From positions 1 to 39,070 of the forward strand of contig DASRUL010000017.1 of assembly GCA_035655455.1 (NCBI GenBank): a DNA stretch of 39,070 nt. The letters run 5' to 3'. The translations under genes and the position numbers were made by a program. Under the pieces are notes generated by a model that was not told the origin of the DNA, did not search any database, and worked only from the letters and a program-made list of their open reading frames with translations. Positions 22,210 through 29,453 of the stretch are shown here, piece after piece (the first letter of the stretch is position 1; every line of letters starts with the position of its first letter). This stretch comes from JAHFKM01 sp035655455. Lineage in GTDB: Archaea; Nanobdellota; Nanobdellia; SCGC-AAA011-G17; GW2011-AR18.

Positions 22210-22219
22210 CTTTAAATAA
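22210..22219 (+). promoter_or_regulatory. Promoter of the initiator tRNA gene
   Basis: CTTTAAATAA at about 22210-22219 lies roughly 22-31 bases before the first tRNA base at 22241, a normal archaeal TATA position for a tRNA without much leader. Another TATA-like GTTATAAATA near 22154 lies further upstream. Confidence 0.55.
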
Positions 22220-22271
22220 CGTCAGACAATCAAAAAAATTAGCGGGATAGGACAGCTAGGAGTGTCCGTCG

Positions 22272-22299
22272 AAACGTCCTCAACAGAGGCGTTGCGGAA
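22272..22299 (+). other. tRNA intron 1 (28 nt, position 29/30)
   Basis: Central 4-bp helix CCGT (22266-22269) with GCGG (22294-22297, one G-U). The 5' bulge CG^A is at 22270-22272 and the 3' bulge AA^G at 22298-22300. The inner intron hairpin is AACG...CGTT followed by CCTC...GAGG with loop AACA. Cutting after the second base of each bulge gives exact exons. Confidence 0.92.
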
Positions 22300-22307
22300 G
22301 GCTCATA

Positions 22308-22321
22308 ACTAGCTCTGAGAC
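22308..22321 (+). other. tRNA intron 2 (14 nt, canonical position 37/38)
   Basis: Anticodon-loop bases CTCA (22302-22305) pair with TGAG (22316-22319) of the intron. The 5' site is TA^A (22306-22308) and the 3' bulge is AC^A (22320-22322). There is no inner helix beyond the loop, so this is the relaxed bulge-helix-loop form. Confidence 0.92.
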
Positions 22322-22328
22322 ACCCGAA

Positions 22329-22358
22329 TAAAATTCCTCAAAAAAGAATTTTCGGGGG
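22329..22358 (+). other. tRNA intron 3 (30 nt, position 44/45)
   Basis: Central helix CCCG (22323-22326) with CGGG (22353-22356). Bulges AA^T (22327-22329) and GG^G (22357-22359). The inner hairpin AAAATTC/GAATTTT has a 9-base loop. Removal leaves a five-base variable loop AGGTC. Confidence 0.9.
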
Positions 22359-22373
22359 GGTCGCTGGTTCAAA

Positions 22374-22400
22374 CGGAAAGACCATTGGTCTACCTGAATG
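22374..22400 (+). other. tRNA intron 4 (27 nt, T loop, position 59/60)
   Basis: Outer helix is the T stem itself, GCTGG/CCAGC. The central helix is TTCA (22368-22371) with TGAA (22395-22398). Bulges AA^C (22372-22374) and TG^T (22399-22401). The inner hairpin has GG/CC and AGACC/GGTCT. Removal restores the standard T loop TTCAAAT. Confidence 0.93.
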
Positions 22401-22551
22401 TCCAGCTCCCGCTACTTTTAATTTTTTTAACTTTTGATCTTTATTAATTAAGTCTTGAGAATTATTTAGCATACTTGTACAAGTATTTTTGTGGAACCTT
22501 GGCAGAGTAAATTATATATCCACAGAAAAAAGGCGTGAAACAAAAAATTCT

Positions 22552-22809
22552 TTAAAAAAACTTATTCACCTTATTCCAAATCAGCGCAAATAAGGCACCA
22601 ACCACAAGCCCAATAATAAAATGATAAACAACGCCCAACACCCAACCAAGAACAGAGAAGTTCACAGTAAGAGAGGCATTCACAAGATGAGCATCCTGAA
22701 CAAGGGTTAAAAATCCGTCACCAAAAACACCCAACAAAATACCGATAATCCCGAACCATACTGCAGCAAAAACACCCGCACACAACGCAGTCTTTTTTAT
22801 ATCAAGCAT
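22552..22809 (-). CDS. Small two- to three-span membrane protein, 85 residues
   Basis: From the ATG at 22809, about 25 bases after CTATTTAAG: MLDIKKTALCAGVFAAVWFG, a first membrane helix, a polar loop (GDGFLTLVQDAHLVNASLTV), and a second helical pair (WVLGVVYHFIIGLVVGALFA) ending in a short basic tail (NKVNKFF). It resembles small membrane proteins sometimes labelled bacteriophage holins, a weak label; no phage genes are near. The function is unknown. It lies between the tRNA and rnhB, convergent with the tRNA. Confidence 0.65.
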   Translation of the reverse strand: MLDIKKTALCAGVFAAVWFGIIGILLGVFGDGFLTLVQDAHLVNASLTVNFSVLGWVLGVVYHFIIGLVVGALFALIWNKVNKFF

Positions 22810-22902
22810 CCTTTCTTTCTGGAAATACCCCCTTAAATAGATTTGCTTTTTCAAAAACAATCTCACACATTTTATAAATAAGCTCTTAACACTTATCTTG
22901 CT

Positions 22903-23584
22903 ATGAGCAAACTCATTTTCGGTGCCGATGACGCTGGCAGAAACTTAATTTTTCATTAAGTTGCCAAGAGGACCAGTCATCGGGCCAATGGTACTCGCAG
23001 GCGTCGTGATAGAAGAAGAAAAAATATCCAGTCTCAAGGCTCTTGGCGTTCGCGACTCAAAGCTCTTAACTCCAAACCAGCGAGAAGCCCTCTACGACAA
23101 AATCATCAAGACCGTAAAAAATCACAAGATCATTATCATCAGTCCCCAAGAAATCGACAACGCTGTAGAGGACAAGAACGTCACCCTAAACGGCTTAGAA
23201 GCGATCAAATTCGCACAATTAATCAACGCGCTCAAATCAGACATCGCCATCGTCGACTGCCCCTCAACAAACATCAAGGCGTACACAGAACAACTCAAGC
23301 TCTACCTCAAAGAACAGCCAGAATTACGATGCGAACACAAGGGAGAACGCCACCCTCCTGTCGCAGCAGCATCCATCCTCGCCAAAGTCACTCGAGACAG
23401 AGAAGTAGAAAAAATAAAAAAAAAGTACAACATTGAATGTGGTTCAGGGTACCCTAACGACCCTCTGTGCAAGGACTTCCTCAAAGAAAATTGGGATAAA
23501 TATCCAGAAATCATGAGAAAGAGCTGGAGCACCTACAAGGCATACGCAGAAGGAAAAAAACAAACATCACTCAAAGAATTCTAG
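22903..23584 (+). CDS. rnhB: Ribonuclease HII, coding sequence split by a 28-nt intron
   Basis: Exons 22903-22940 and 22969-23584 join to 654 bases, 217 residues with the stop. Unspliced, the frame from the ATG hits TAA after 18 codons. Spliced, it reads MSKLIFGADDAGRGPVIGPM, the RNase HII signature. The enzyme removes RNA primers and single ribonucleotides from DNA. Catalytic residues by alignment memory are Asp9, Asp10, Asp109 (IVDCPS) and Glu139 (KGERHPPVAAAS); the family norm is Asp, Glu, Asp, Asp. The TATA box TTTATAAAT (about 22871) precedes the ATG. A gene caller would start at TTG 22961 and lose the first catalytic residues. Confidence 0.95.
22941..22968 (+). other. Protein-coding (pre-mRNA) BHB intron in rnhB, 28 nt
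   Basis: Central helix TGGC (22935-22938) with GCCA (22963-22966). The 5' bulge AG^A (22939-22941) and 3' bulge AG^A (22967-22969) are identical. The inner hairpin is AACTTAAT/ATTAAGTT with a TTTTC loop. An outer helix GATGAC (22927-22932) pairs with GTCATC (22976-22981). Cutting after the second bulge base joins GGC AG and A GGA, coding G-R-G. This is the same architecture as the tRNA introns upstream. Confidence 0.92.
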
Positions 23585-23624
23585 AATACACAACCTATAT
23601 AAAACTACACCTCCAAAAAGCCCT

Positions 23625-24350
23625 ATGCACGACAAGATCCTCGACCTCTTATTACAAAGAAATGAAATCACCTGGCAATCCATCATCCTCGACCTCGTCA
23701 AGGAAGAAGAATTCAACCCTTGGGACATTGACATTTCGCTCCTCGCACAAAAATACTTAGACACCATACGAAAACTCAAGGAAGCAAACTTGTTCGTCTC
23801 AGGAAAGGTGTTGCTTGCATCAGCAATTCTTTTAAGGGTTAAATCCCAAAACCTCCTTGACCATGATTTTGTCGTTCTTGACAATCTGCTGTTCCCGCCA
23901 GAAGAGCTCGAAGAACTCAACCAGTACGAAGACAATCAAGGAAGACAAAGCCTTCTTTTAGAACATCCAAAATTAACCATCAAGACACCCCAAGCGCGAA
24001 AGAAAAAAGTCACTGTCGATGATCTGCTCGAAGCCTTAGAGCAAGCGCTCGCTGTCAACGAACGAAGAATCCTCAAGGTAACAGAACGCAACAGAATCCC
24101 AGAAGACTTAACCATTCCAGAAAGACAATATGATATTACCCAACTCATCGAAGCCCTGCACAAAAAAATCCTTCAAGGACTTAAACAAAAACCAACAGTC
24201 ACCTTCACTGAACTTCTTCCAAGCCAAAAAAAAGAAGACAAACTCCTCACTTTCATTCCGCTCTTGCACCTGTCCAACCAAGAACACATCGACTTAGAAC
24301 AAGAAGAACCCTTTGGTGAAATTTACATCAAAACGTACAAAGAAAAATAA
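23625..24350 (+). CDS. scpA: Segregation and condensation protein A (kleisin of SMC)
   Basis: 241 residues. The N-terminus LQRNEITWQSIILDLVKEEE followed by FNPWDIDISLLAQKYLDTI is the kleisin signature that binds the neck of SMC. A helical centre (LFVSGKVLLASAILLRVKSQ) and a C-terminal winged helix (DITQLIEALHKKILQGLKQK) that binds the SMC head follow. ScpA closes the condensin ring used in chromosome organisation. CCTATATAAAA (about 23594-23604) is the TATA box, 25 bases before the ATG. No smc or scpB gene is in view. Confidence 0.9.
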   Translation: MHDKILDLLLQRNEITWQSIILDLVKEEEFNPWDIDISLLAQKYLDTIRKLKEANLFVSGKVLLASAILLRVKSQNLLDHDFVVLDNLLFPPEELEELNQYEDNQGRQSLLLEHPKLTIKTPQARKKKVTVDDLLEALEQALAVNERRILKVTERNRIPEDLTIPERQYDITQLIEALHKKILQGLKQKPTVTFTELLPSQKKEDKLLTFIPLLHLSNQEHIDLEQEEPFGEIYIKTYKEK

Positions 24351-24409
24351 CTTTTTCAACAACAATCCTTAAATAGAAGCATTCTCAGGAAAGGCAAAGA
24401 GGTGATCAT

Positions 24410-25024
24410 ATGGAATTTAGCACAGCGCTCAAGCGCCCATTCTCAGACTTAAAGACATTTATCATCGGATCAGCACTCAGCATCCTCCCTATTATCAACT
24501 TCTTCGCCTTCGGCTACATCCTTGAAGCAGCAAAACTTACCCTCAAAAAGAAAAACACCTTGCCAGAATGGAATAATTGGGGAAACCTCTTCGTCAAAGG
24601 ACTGCTCTCTGTCCTGATCGGCTTTATTTATATGATTCCCGGCATGATCGCTATGATTTATGGAGGATTAGGATTTTTTTATTTTACCGGTGGAGGAGAG
24701 CTATCTTTATCTCTATTCACCGGACCACGCGTTATAGGGTCTCTTCTCTTTGCTTCGCTTTTCTTTCTTCTCGCACTCTATCTCATTCCCTCAGCAACCC
24801 TCACCTTCCTCACCCAAAGAAGATTCGGCGCAGCCTTCACCTTTTCCACCGTGTTTGGCAAAGCCTTCACAGGACGTTACTTCCTCGCATGGATCGTGAG
24901 CTCCTTCGTCGCTCTTGTCATCAGTTTCCTTGCCCTGCTCATTCCCTTCGTCGGAGTGGGCATCGGAAGCTTTGTTGTTATGATGATCGCCTACACTCTC
25001 CTCGCAGAAGCTTATCGAAGCTAA
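24410..25024 (+). CDS. DUF4013-family membrane protein
   Basis: 204 residues with about five membrane helices. The family pattern is clear near the N-terminus: KRPFSDLKTFIIGSALSILP, then FGYILEAAKLTLKKKNTLPE and WNNWGNLFVKGLLSVLIGF. The C-terminal half has two long helices closing in LLAEAYRS. DUF4013 proteins are widespread in archaea with unknown function. GAGGTGATC is the ribosome binding site just before the ATG. Convergent with pheT across 150 bases. Confidence 0.85.
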   Translation: MEFSTALKRPFSDLKTFIIGSALSILPIINFFAFGYILEAAKLTLKKKNTLPEWNNWGNLFVKGLLSVLIGFIYMIPGMIAMIYGGLGFFYFTGGGELSLSLFTGPRVIGSLLFASLFFLLALYLIPSATLTFLTQRRFGAAFTFSTVFGKAFTGRYFLAWIVSSFVALVISFLALLIPFVGVGIGSFVVMMIAYTLLAEAYRS

Positions 25025-25177
25025 CTCTTTTTCACCTTATTTACTATCCCACTTGCCTTGTTCAAACTCCACCTTTCCAAGACAGCCAATGTTCTGCAAG
25101 CGTATTTTTGTTTTATATTATTCCTTAAGATTTGTTCTTTAAGACCGTTACGAAATACTAAGGTTTCCTCACTATTT

Positions 25178-26842
25178 TCATAATCCAAACAACTCAGAAA
25201 GATCCAACTCCAACACAACCACAGGCATCTCCAATCCGAAATTACTAAGAACCTTCGGATGCACCTCGCCAACCTCAGCGACATCTTTATTGTTTACAGT
25301 CACTCTCGCAGCCCTTCCGGAAATAAAACTTCCATGCTCACTCTCCTTAAGAGAACATTTCAAATCCAAACACCTCATTACATACTCCAACACCTGCTTC
25401 ATCTCCGTAAAATTAGCACCAGAATGACACAAAACAACACACAGCTTCAACACATCTTTACATTTTACATCTTTCGTTTCATCAGGCACAATCACCTGGT
25501 TTATCTCAAATATTTTTTGAGGATACTCAACGCTTCTGTTATTCTTCAAACACTTCATCAACTCAGGCAACAACCACACCCGAGGCATATTCACACTCTG
25601 CTCCACGCTCCTTCCAAGATTTAGATGAGGAACTTGTTTCACATTCATATTCTCAAACTGATCCTGCCTGCTGCTCAGCACCAGCGTAAACACCTCTTGA
25701 TACCCTAACCCTATCATTATCCCGCTCAGCTCCTCTTTCACCTTCACACTTCTTGTCGTCTCTCCTTCAGTAAACACAGGCTTTATTCTTGGCTCAAAAT
25801 TGTTAAAACCATACGCTCTCGCGACATCATCAACAATATCAACATCATGCCAAATATCATATCTCGTCCCAGGAACCACAACAACAATCTCTTTTTTCTT
25901 CAAAGACTTCACAGCATAACCCATTTTTTGCAATAATCTTTTCACATCCTTCGCTTTGAAGTCACTTCCTAAAATCTTGTTTATGTACTCAATCTTAATC
26001 TTTCTCTGTTCCTCCTTAAAGTCCGGAGAAGTTACATTTTTCTTGTTATAACCAACCTCTATCGAATAAGCTTTTCCGCCCATATCAATCAACGCCCCAA
26101 CTAAAATCTCCAAAGCAAGGGTAATCGTTTTCAAATCAATCCCCGTACACTCCACAAAAACCTCTCTTGTATTTGCATCAACCTTTCCCACATCATGAGC
26201 GTTTATAATTGGAGGCATAGACAACACCACATTATCCGCGCCCCTGAAAACGGGGAACCTCTCCCAACATCTTCCTTTAGCCTCTAAAATATGCCTGTAC
26301 TTTTTTCCCGTAGGATGCCTCTCCAAAACCTCAAGGCCATTTATTTCATCCCCATACTCCAAAGGCCGAAACACGATCCCTTTCGGATCTTCTGCTGTAA
26401 ACATCACTGGAAACGTAATCCTCTCAAGAGGATACAAGCCAAGACCCCCTTTCTTTCTCTGCCTTAAAAACGTCTCTCCAAGCTTTTCCTGAATCCTTAT
26501 TATTTCCTTAATCTTCTTCTCATCCAACTTCAATCCTTTCACAATCGCAGCAACAGCAAGAGGCCACTCTTTCGCAGGATTCTTCACAATCACCTTTTTC
26601 CCAGACTTCTCAATTTTATAGGGCTTAACTTTTAGCCCAAAATAACTTCTTAACGCTCTCGCCAAGCCCTGCGTTGAAAGCAGATCAGGCCTTTCCGCTG
26701 TAATTTCAATTCTCAGCTCATCTCCTTCCACACGCTCAAGCTCAAACCCCAAATTAAACAAAACTTCTTCTAACTCTTTCACACTCACCTTTTTCCCAAC
26801 ATACTTTTCCAACTGTGAATGCCTTGTTTCCAACACTACCAT
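25178..26842 (-). CDS. pheT: Phenylalanyl-tRNA synthetase beta subunit
   Basis: 554 residues, archaeal-size beta subunit without the bacterial tRNA-binding (EMAP) leader. B1-like opening MVVLETRHSQLEKYVGKKVS, then the ERPDLLSTQGLARALRSYFG segment, the B3/B4 editing region (IINAHDVGKVDANTREVFVE, the probable site for Tyr clearance), a B5 wing (RLLQKMGYAVKSLKK) and the inactive class II core at the C-terminus. It overlaps pheS by 7 bases. With PheS it forms the (alpha-beta)2 enzyme that charges tRNA(Phe). Confidence 0.95.
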   Translation of the reverse strand: MVVLETRHSQLEKYVGKKVSVKELEEVLFNLGFELERVEGDELRIEITAERPDLLSTQGLARALRSYFGLKVKPYKIEKSGKKVIVKNPAKEWPLAVAAIVKGLKLDEKKIKEIIRIQEKLGETFLRQRKKGGLGLYPLERITFPVMFTAEDPKGIVFRPLEYGDEINGLEVLERHPTGKKYRHILEAKGRCWERFPVFRGADNVVLSMPPIINAHDVGKVDANTREVFVECTGIDLKTITLALEILVGALIDMGGKAYSIEVGYNKKNVTSPDFKEEQRKIKIEYINKILGSDFKAKDVKRLLQKMGYAVKSLKKKEIVVVVPGTRYDIWHDVDIVDDVARAYGFNNFEPRIKPVFTEGETTRSVKVKEELSGIMIGLGYQEVFTLVLSSRQDQFENMNVKQVPHLNLGRSVEQSVNMPRVWLLPELMKCLKNNRSVEYPQKIFEINQVIVPDETKDVKCKDVLKLCVVLCHSGANFTEMKQVLEYVMRCLDLKCSLKESEHGSFISGRAARVTVNNKDVAEVGEVHPKVLSNFGLEMPVVVLELDLSELFGL

Positions 26843-28359
26843 TTTTTAATCACTTTACTCTTCCTAAACCAGCTCAAGTCACCAGCCGCACCCAACATAT
26901 TTCTGATATCTTTCTGCTGATGCAGCATCATCGCCAATCTTTCCACGCCTAACCCCCACGCAATCACCGGAACATTTATTCCATACGGCTCCAACGCCTC
27001 AGGCCTGAACACGCCAGAATTAATCAACTCAACCCACTTTCCTAACTGCTTATTATATCCAATACATTCCATAGAAGGCTCAGTGTAGGGGTTATAGGTA
27101 GGTTTAAATTTTATTTTATCCACCCCCATCCTCTGATAAAACTCCCTGATATAGCCCATTAAATCTTTCAACGTCAACCCCTTATCCATGATAAACCCCT
27201 CGCTCTGATGAAACTCAGGCAAGTGCGTCGCGTCAATCGCCTCATTCCTAAAAATCCTGCCAATGTAAAAATACTTCGCAGGCGGTTTAATCTTCTTCTC
27301 TCCAAAATACCTAAACGTTGTCGAGGTTGTATGGGTCCTCAACAACAACTGCCTCGCGATCTTTTCATCCCACTTATAGCCGTACCCCCTGCTTCCAGAA
27401 TCACCACCACGCTCATGCACTTCTCTCACTTTCTTTGTTAAACTTTCAGGTATCGTCCCCATATATGGCAGATAAAACGTGTCCTGCACATCCCTCGCCG
27501 GATGATTCTGAGGAATCCACATCGCATCCATACACCAAAACGCGGTCTCAACAAGCGGGCCTTCCATCTCCTTAAATCCCATCTCCAAAAAGATCCCTCT
27601 TATCTGGTTCATCGTATCCTGCAGGGGATGTATCTTTCCCCCATAAATCTCAGGAACTCTCGCTTTCACCTCATACGCCCTAAAACTCTTCTTTTCCCAA
27701 GCCCCGCTCTTCATCATCTCAGGCGTTAAAACCTCTATAACATCCACGTCAACCTTTTCTTTTGTCAGTCTTTCACCCAGGCTTGTTAGCGTTATTGAAA
27801 TTTCTTTTTCAGAGAATACATCAACAAGACCTCTCTTCCTCAACTCCTCAAACCCCAACCTTTCACCCTCATCCAAGGCGTCCACAGCCATTTTTTCTTT
27901 TATCAACCTAGAAAATAACTCTTCCTCAGGTGTTCTTTTATCCACTAACGTTTTTCCAGCGTTGGTTAATTTTATTGTTAGCTCCTTATCCCTCGCAACC
28001 TCTATCGCATTCTTTCTTCTCAACAAGCCAACACAAGCATTCACCTCAGTATCGCTTAACCCTGTTTTTTCCTTCACCTCCCTTAATGTTCTTCCCCCAT
28101 CTGAAAGAGTATTTATGACCCGCCTCTCAGGCAACTCTTTATACTTAACAGCCTTGTCTGCCAAAACAATTTTCTTGCTCTCCTTCACTTTGATCTTTAA
28201 GGCTTCTTTCTCCTCTAAAAATTGCAGGCCTTTCATCACCTGCGCTTCTTGCAACTCAGAATTTTTCACTAACTCAGGAAGAGTATCGCAGTCTTTTAAG
28301 AACGGTAAGATCTTTCTCTCTAAAGGATGCAATCGCTTCACCAACTCTTTTATATCCAT
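26836..28359 (-). CDS. pheS: Phenylalanyl-tRNA synthetase alpha subunit
   Basis: 507 residues from the ATG at 28359 (MDIKELVKRLHPLERKILPF), the usual archaeal start; an upstream in-frame start at 28371 is less likely. The N-terminal ~220 residues hold winged-helix DNA/RNA-binding repeats typical of archaeal and eukaryotic PheS. The class II core has motif 2 IGRIFRNEAIDATHLPEFHQ and motif 3 AWGLGVERLAMML. It is the catalytic subunit that activates phenylalanine. pheT follows with a 7-base overlap. Confidence 0.95.
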   Translation of the reverse strand: MDIKELVKRLHPLERKILPFLKDCDTLPELVKNSELQEAQVMKGLQFLEEKEALKIKVKESKKIVLADKAVKYKELPERRVINTLSDGGRTLREVKEKTGLSDTEVNACVGLLRRKNAIEVARDKELTIKLTNAGKTLVDKRTPEEELFSRLIKEKMAVDALDEGERLGFEELRKRGLVDVFSEKEISITLTSLGERLTKEKVDVDVIEVLTPEMMKSGAWEKKSFRAYEVKARVPEIYGGKIHPLQDTMNQIRGIFLEMGFKEMEGPLVETAFWCMDAMWIPQNHPARDVQDTFYLPYMGTIPESLTKKVREVHERGGDSGSRGYGYKWDEKIARQLLLRTHTTSTTFRYFGEKKIKPPAKYFYIGRIFRNEAIDATHLPEFHQSEGFIMDKGLTLKDLMGYIREFYQRMGVDKIKFKPTYNPYTEPSMECIGYNKQLGKWVELINSGVFRPEALEPYGINVPVIAWGLGVERLAMMLHQQKDIRNMLGAAGDLSWFRKSKVIKKW

Positions 28360-28411
28360 TACCCTTAACAAAAAATAAGAAACTTATAAGCCTATTGGAA
28401 TGACAGAGCCA

Positions 28412-29206
28412 CTACTTTTTATTCCACGCGGACATGAACAAGGTTCTCATCGCGCTTGAAAAAAAAGGCGAATTCACCCAAATTCCAGCATCAGCAGTCT
28501 CATGCACATCCTTATCATGATTGACCATGAAGACAATATCCTTTCCGTCCACAATCACAAAACGCGCCTCAAGATCAACATCCTTCACCTTCGCAATCTC
28601 CGCAATCTCCTTTCCAGCATCTTTCGCTTTCTCTGACTTCAATGGGGCAGCAACCCTCACCTCAACATTATTTCCATGCAACTTTCTTAACATTGATTTC
28701 ATATGCTCCACCTTTCTCAACAAGCCCTCAGCAGTCGTCGCGATCAACACCTCACCCTTCGCGTTCGCCATCAACGAAAGCATATGGTCATACGTACTTG
28801 ACCTTGTCCTGAAACTGCCAGCGATGTTCGCAGCGTCAACATGCTCAATACCCTGCTTGTACAGCAAGCTTAACTCGCCAAACACGTCAGTATGCTGCAC
28901 CTTGTCAATCGCCTGAACCTCTTCCTCAGACTTTTCCCTAATTGCCTTTTTTACGCGTTTCAGGATCTCCGCAGGCTCAACAGCCAAATACTTAATAGGC
29001 CTGCCCAACTTCATAATAATGAACCCTTTCTTTTCCAAAGACTCCAGAACATCATAACTTCTTGAGCGAGGAACATTGCTCATATCAGAAAGCTCGCCAG
29101 CAGTAGCTACACCCTTGCTCAACAAGGCAGTCCAGATCTTTACCTCATAAATATTCAGGGTAAAGGCGCTTCTCAACTTCTTCAAAGACTCTTCACGAAC
29201 GATCAT
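28412..29206 (-). CDS. TrmB-family transcriptional regulator
   Basis: 264 residues. Residues of about 15-75 form the TrmB winged helix (YEVKIWTALLSKGVATAGEL, then SRSYDVLESLEKKGFI). A linker coil is followed by a C-terminal sensor domain (FRTRSSTYDHMLSLMANAKG, HDKDVHETADAGIWVNSPFF) of the TrmB/phospholipase-D-like type. In other archaea TrmB proteins sense sugars or redox and tune central metabolism. A minus-strand TATA box (CTTTATAAA, about 29232-29240) lies some 30 bases before the ATG, with a perfect palindrome directly upstream of it that may be its own operator. Confidence 0.88.
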   Translation of the reverse strand: MIVREESLKKLRSAFTLNIYEVKIWTALLSKGVATAGELSDMSNVPRSRSYDVLESLEKKGFIIMKLGRPIKYLAVEPAEILKRVKKAIREKSEEEVQAIDKVQHTDVFGELSLLYKQGIEHVDAANIAGSFRTRSSTYDHMLSLMANAKGEVLIATTAEGLLRKVEHMKSMLRKLHGNNVEVRVAAPLKSEKAKDAGKEIAEIAKVKDVDLEARFVIVDGKDIVFMVNHDKDVHETADAGIWVNSPFFSSAMRTLFMSAWNKK

Positions 29207-29248
29207 CTTAGAACAACATGAACGCCAGTATCTTTATAAACCTTTCGG

Positions 29249-29272
29249 AATTACTGCCACTGTGCAGTAATT
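29249..29272 (-). promoter_or_regulatory. Palindromic operator candidate upstream of trmB
   Basis: AATTACTGC (29249-29257) and GCAGTAATT (29264-29272) are perfect inverted repeats around a six-base centre. The site lies about 10 bases upstream of the trmB TATA box. The TACT...AGTA halves recall the motif reported for halobacterial TrmB (TACT, 7-8 bases, GAGTA). Auto-regulation is therefore plausible. A hairpin terminator is less likely, as it would face into a promoter. Confidence 0.5.
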
Positions 29273-29361
29273 ACCTTTCCAAACCTGCAAGATTTCTACT
29301 TCTGAAAGTTGAGGTATTCCTCCGTATGCTGCGTTTGCTGAGACTACGTTGCGATGGATTT

Positions 29362-29390
29362 TGGCCGATTCGTTATCTTTTAGGCCGATT
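29362..29390 (+). repeat. Two GGCCGATT direct repeats, 20 bases apart
   Basis: GGCCGATT occurs at 29363-29370 and 29383-29390, each after a T-rich run (TTTT or TTTTA). The 20-base period puts both on one face of the helix. They lie within the composition switch and could be initiator-binding sites. Two copies could also be chance. Confidence 0.4.
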
Positions 29391-29453
29391 ATTTCTCGAA
29401 GAAAAGACTTTCCGGAATATCTTTTTAAGAAATTCGGTAATTTATATAATTTT

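Larger units (their letters stand above)
22241..22414 (+). tRNA. Initiator tRNA-Met (CAU) interrupted by four introns
   Basis: Five exons, 22241-22271, 22300-22307, 22322-22328, 22359-22373 and 22401-22414, join into a perfect 75-nt tRNA. The parts are acceptor AGCGGGA/TCCCGCT, D stem GGAC/GTCC with loop AGCTAGGAGT, anticodon stem TCGGG/CCCGA around CTCATAA, variable loop AGGTC, T stem GCTGG/CCAGC around TTCAAAT, and discriminator A. All 21 stem pairs are Watson-Crick. The A1-U72 end pair and three consecutive G-C pairs below the CAU loop mark the initiator. CCA is not encoded. Introns sit at 29/30, 37/38, 44/45 and 59/60, each in a bulge-helix-bulge fold. They total 99 nt, more than the mature RNA. 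Confidence 0.96.

Noticed and set aside
22241..22414. Reading the tRNA as a pseudogene or a type II (Leu/Ser) tRNA
   Set aside because: All stems become perfect after removing four BHB introns, and the loop is CAU with initiator features.
22961..23584. TTG 22961 as the rnhB start
   Set aside because: It omits the first catalytic motif and lies inside the intron; the spliced start at 22903 has a TATA box and a full N-terminus.
25021..25177. Open frame downstream of pheT (LDYENSEETLVFRNGLKEQ...)
   Set aside because: No ATG and no ribosome binding site; it is open mostly because it overlaps pheT in another frame.
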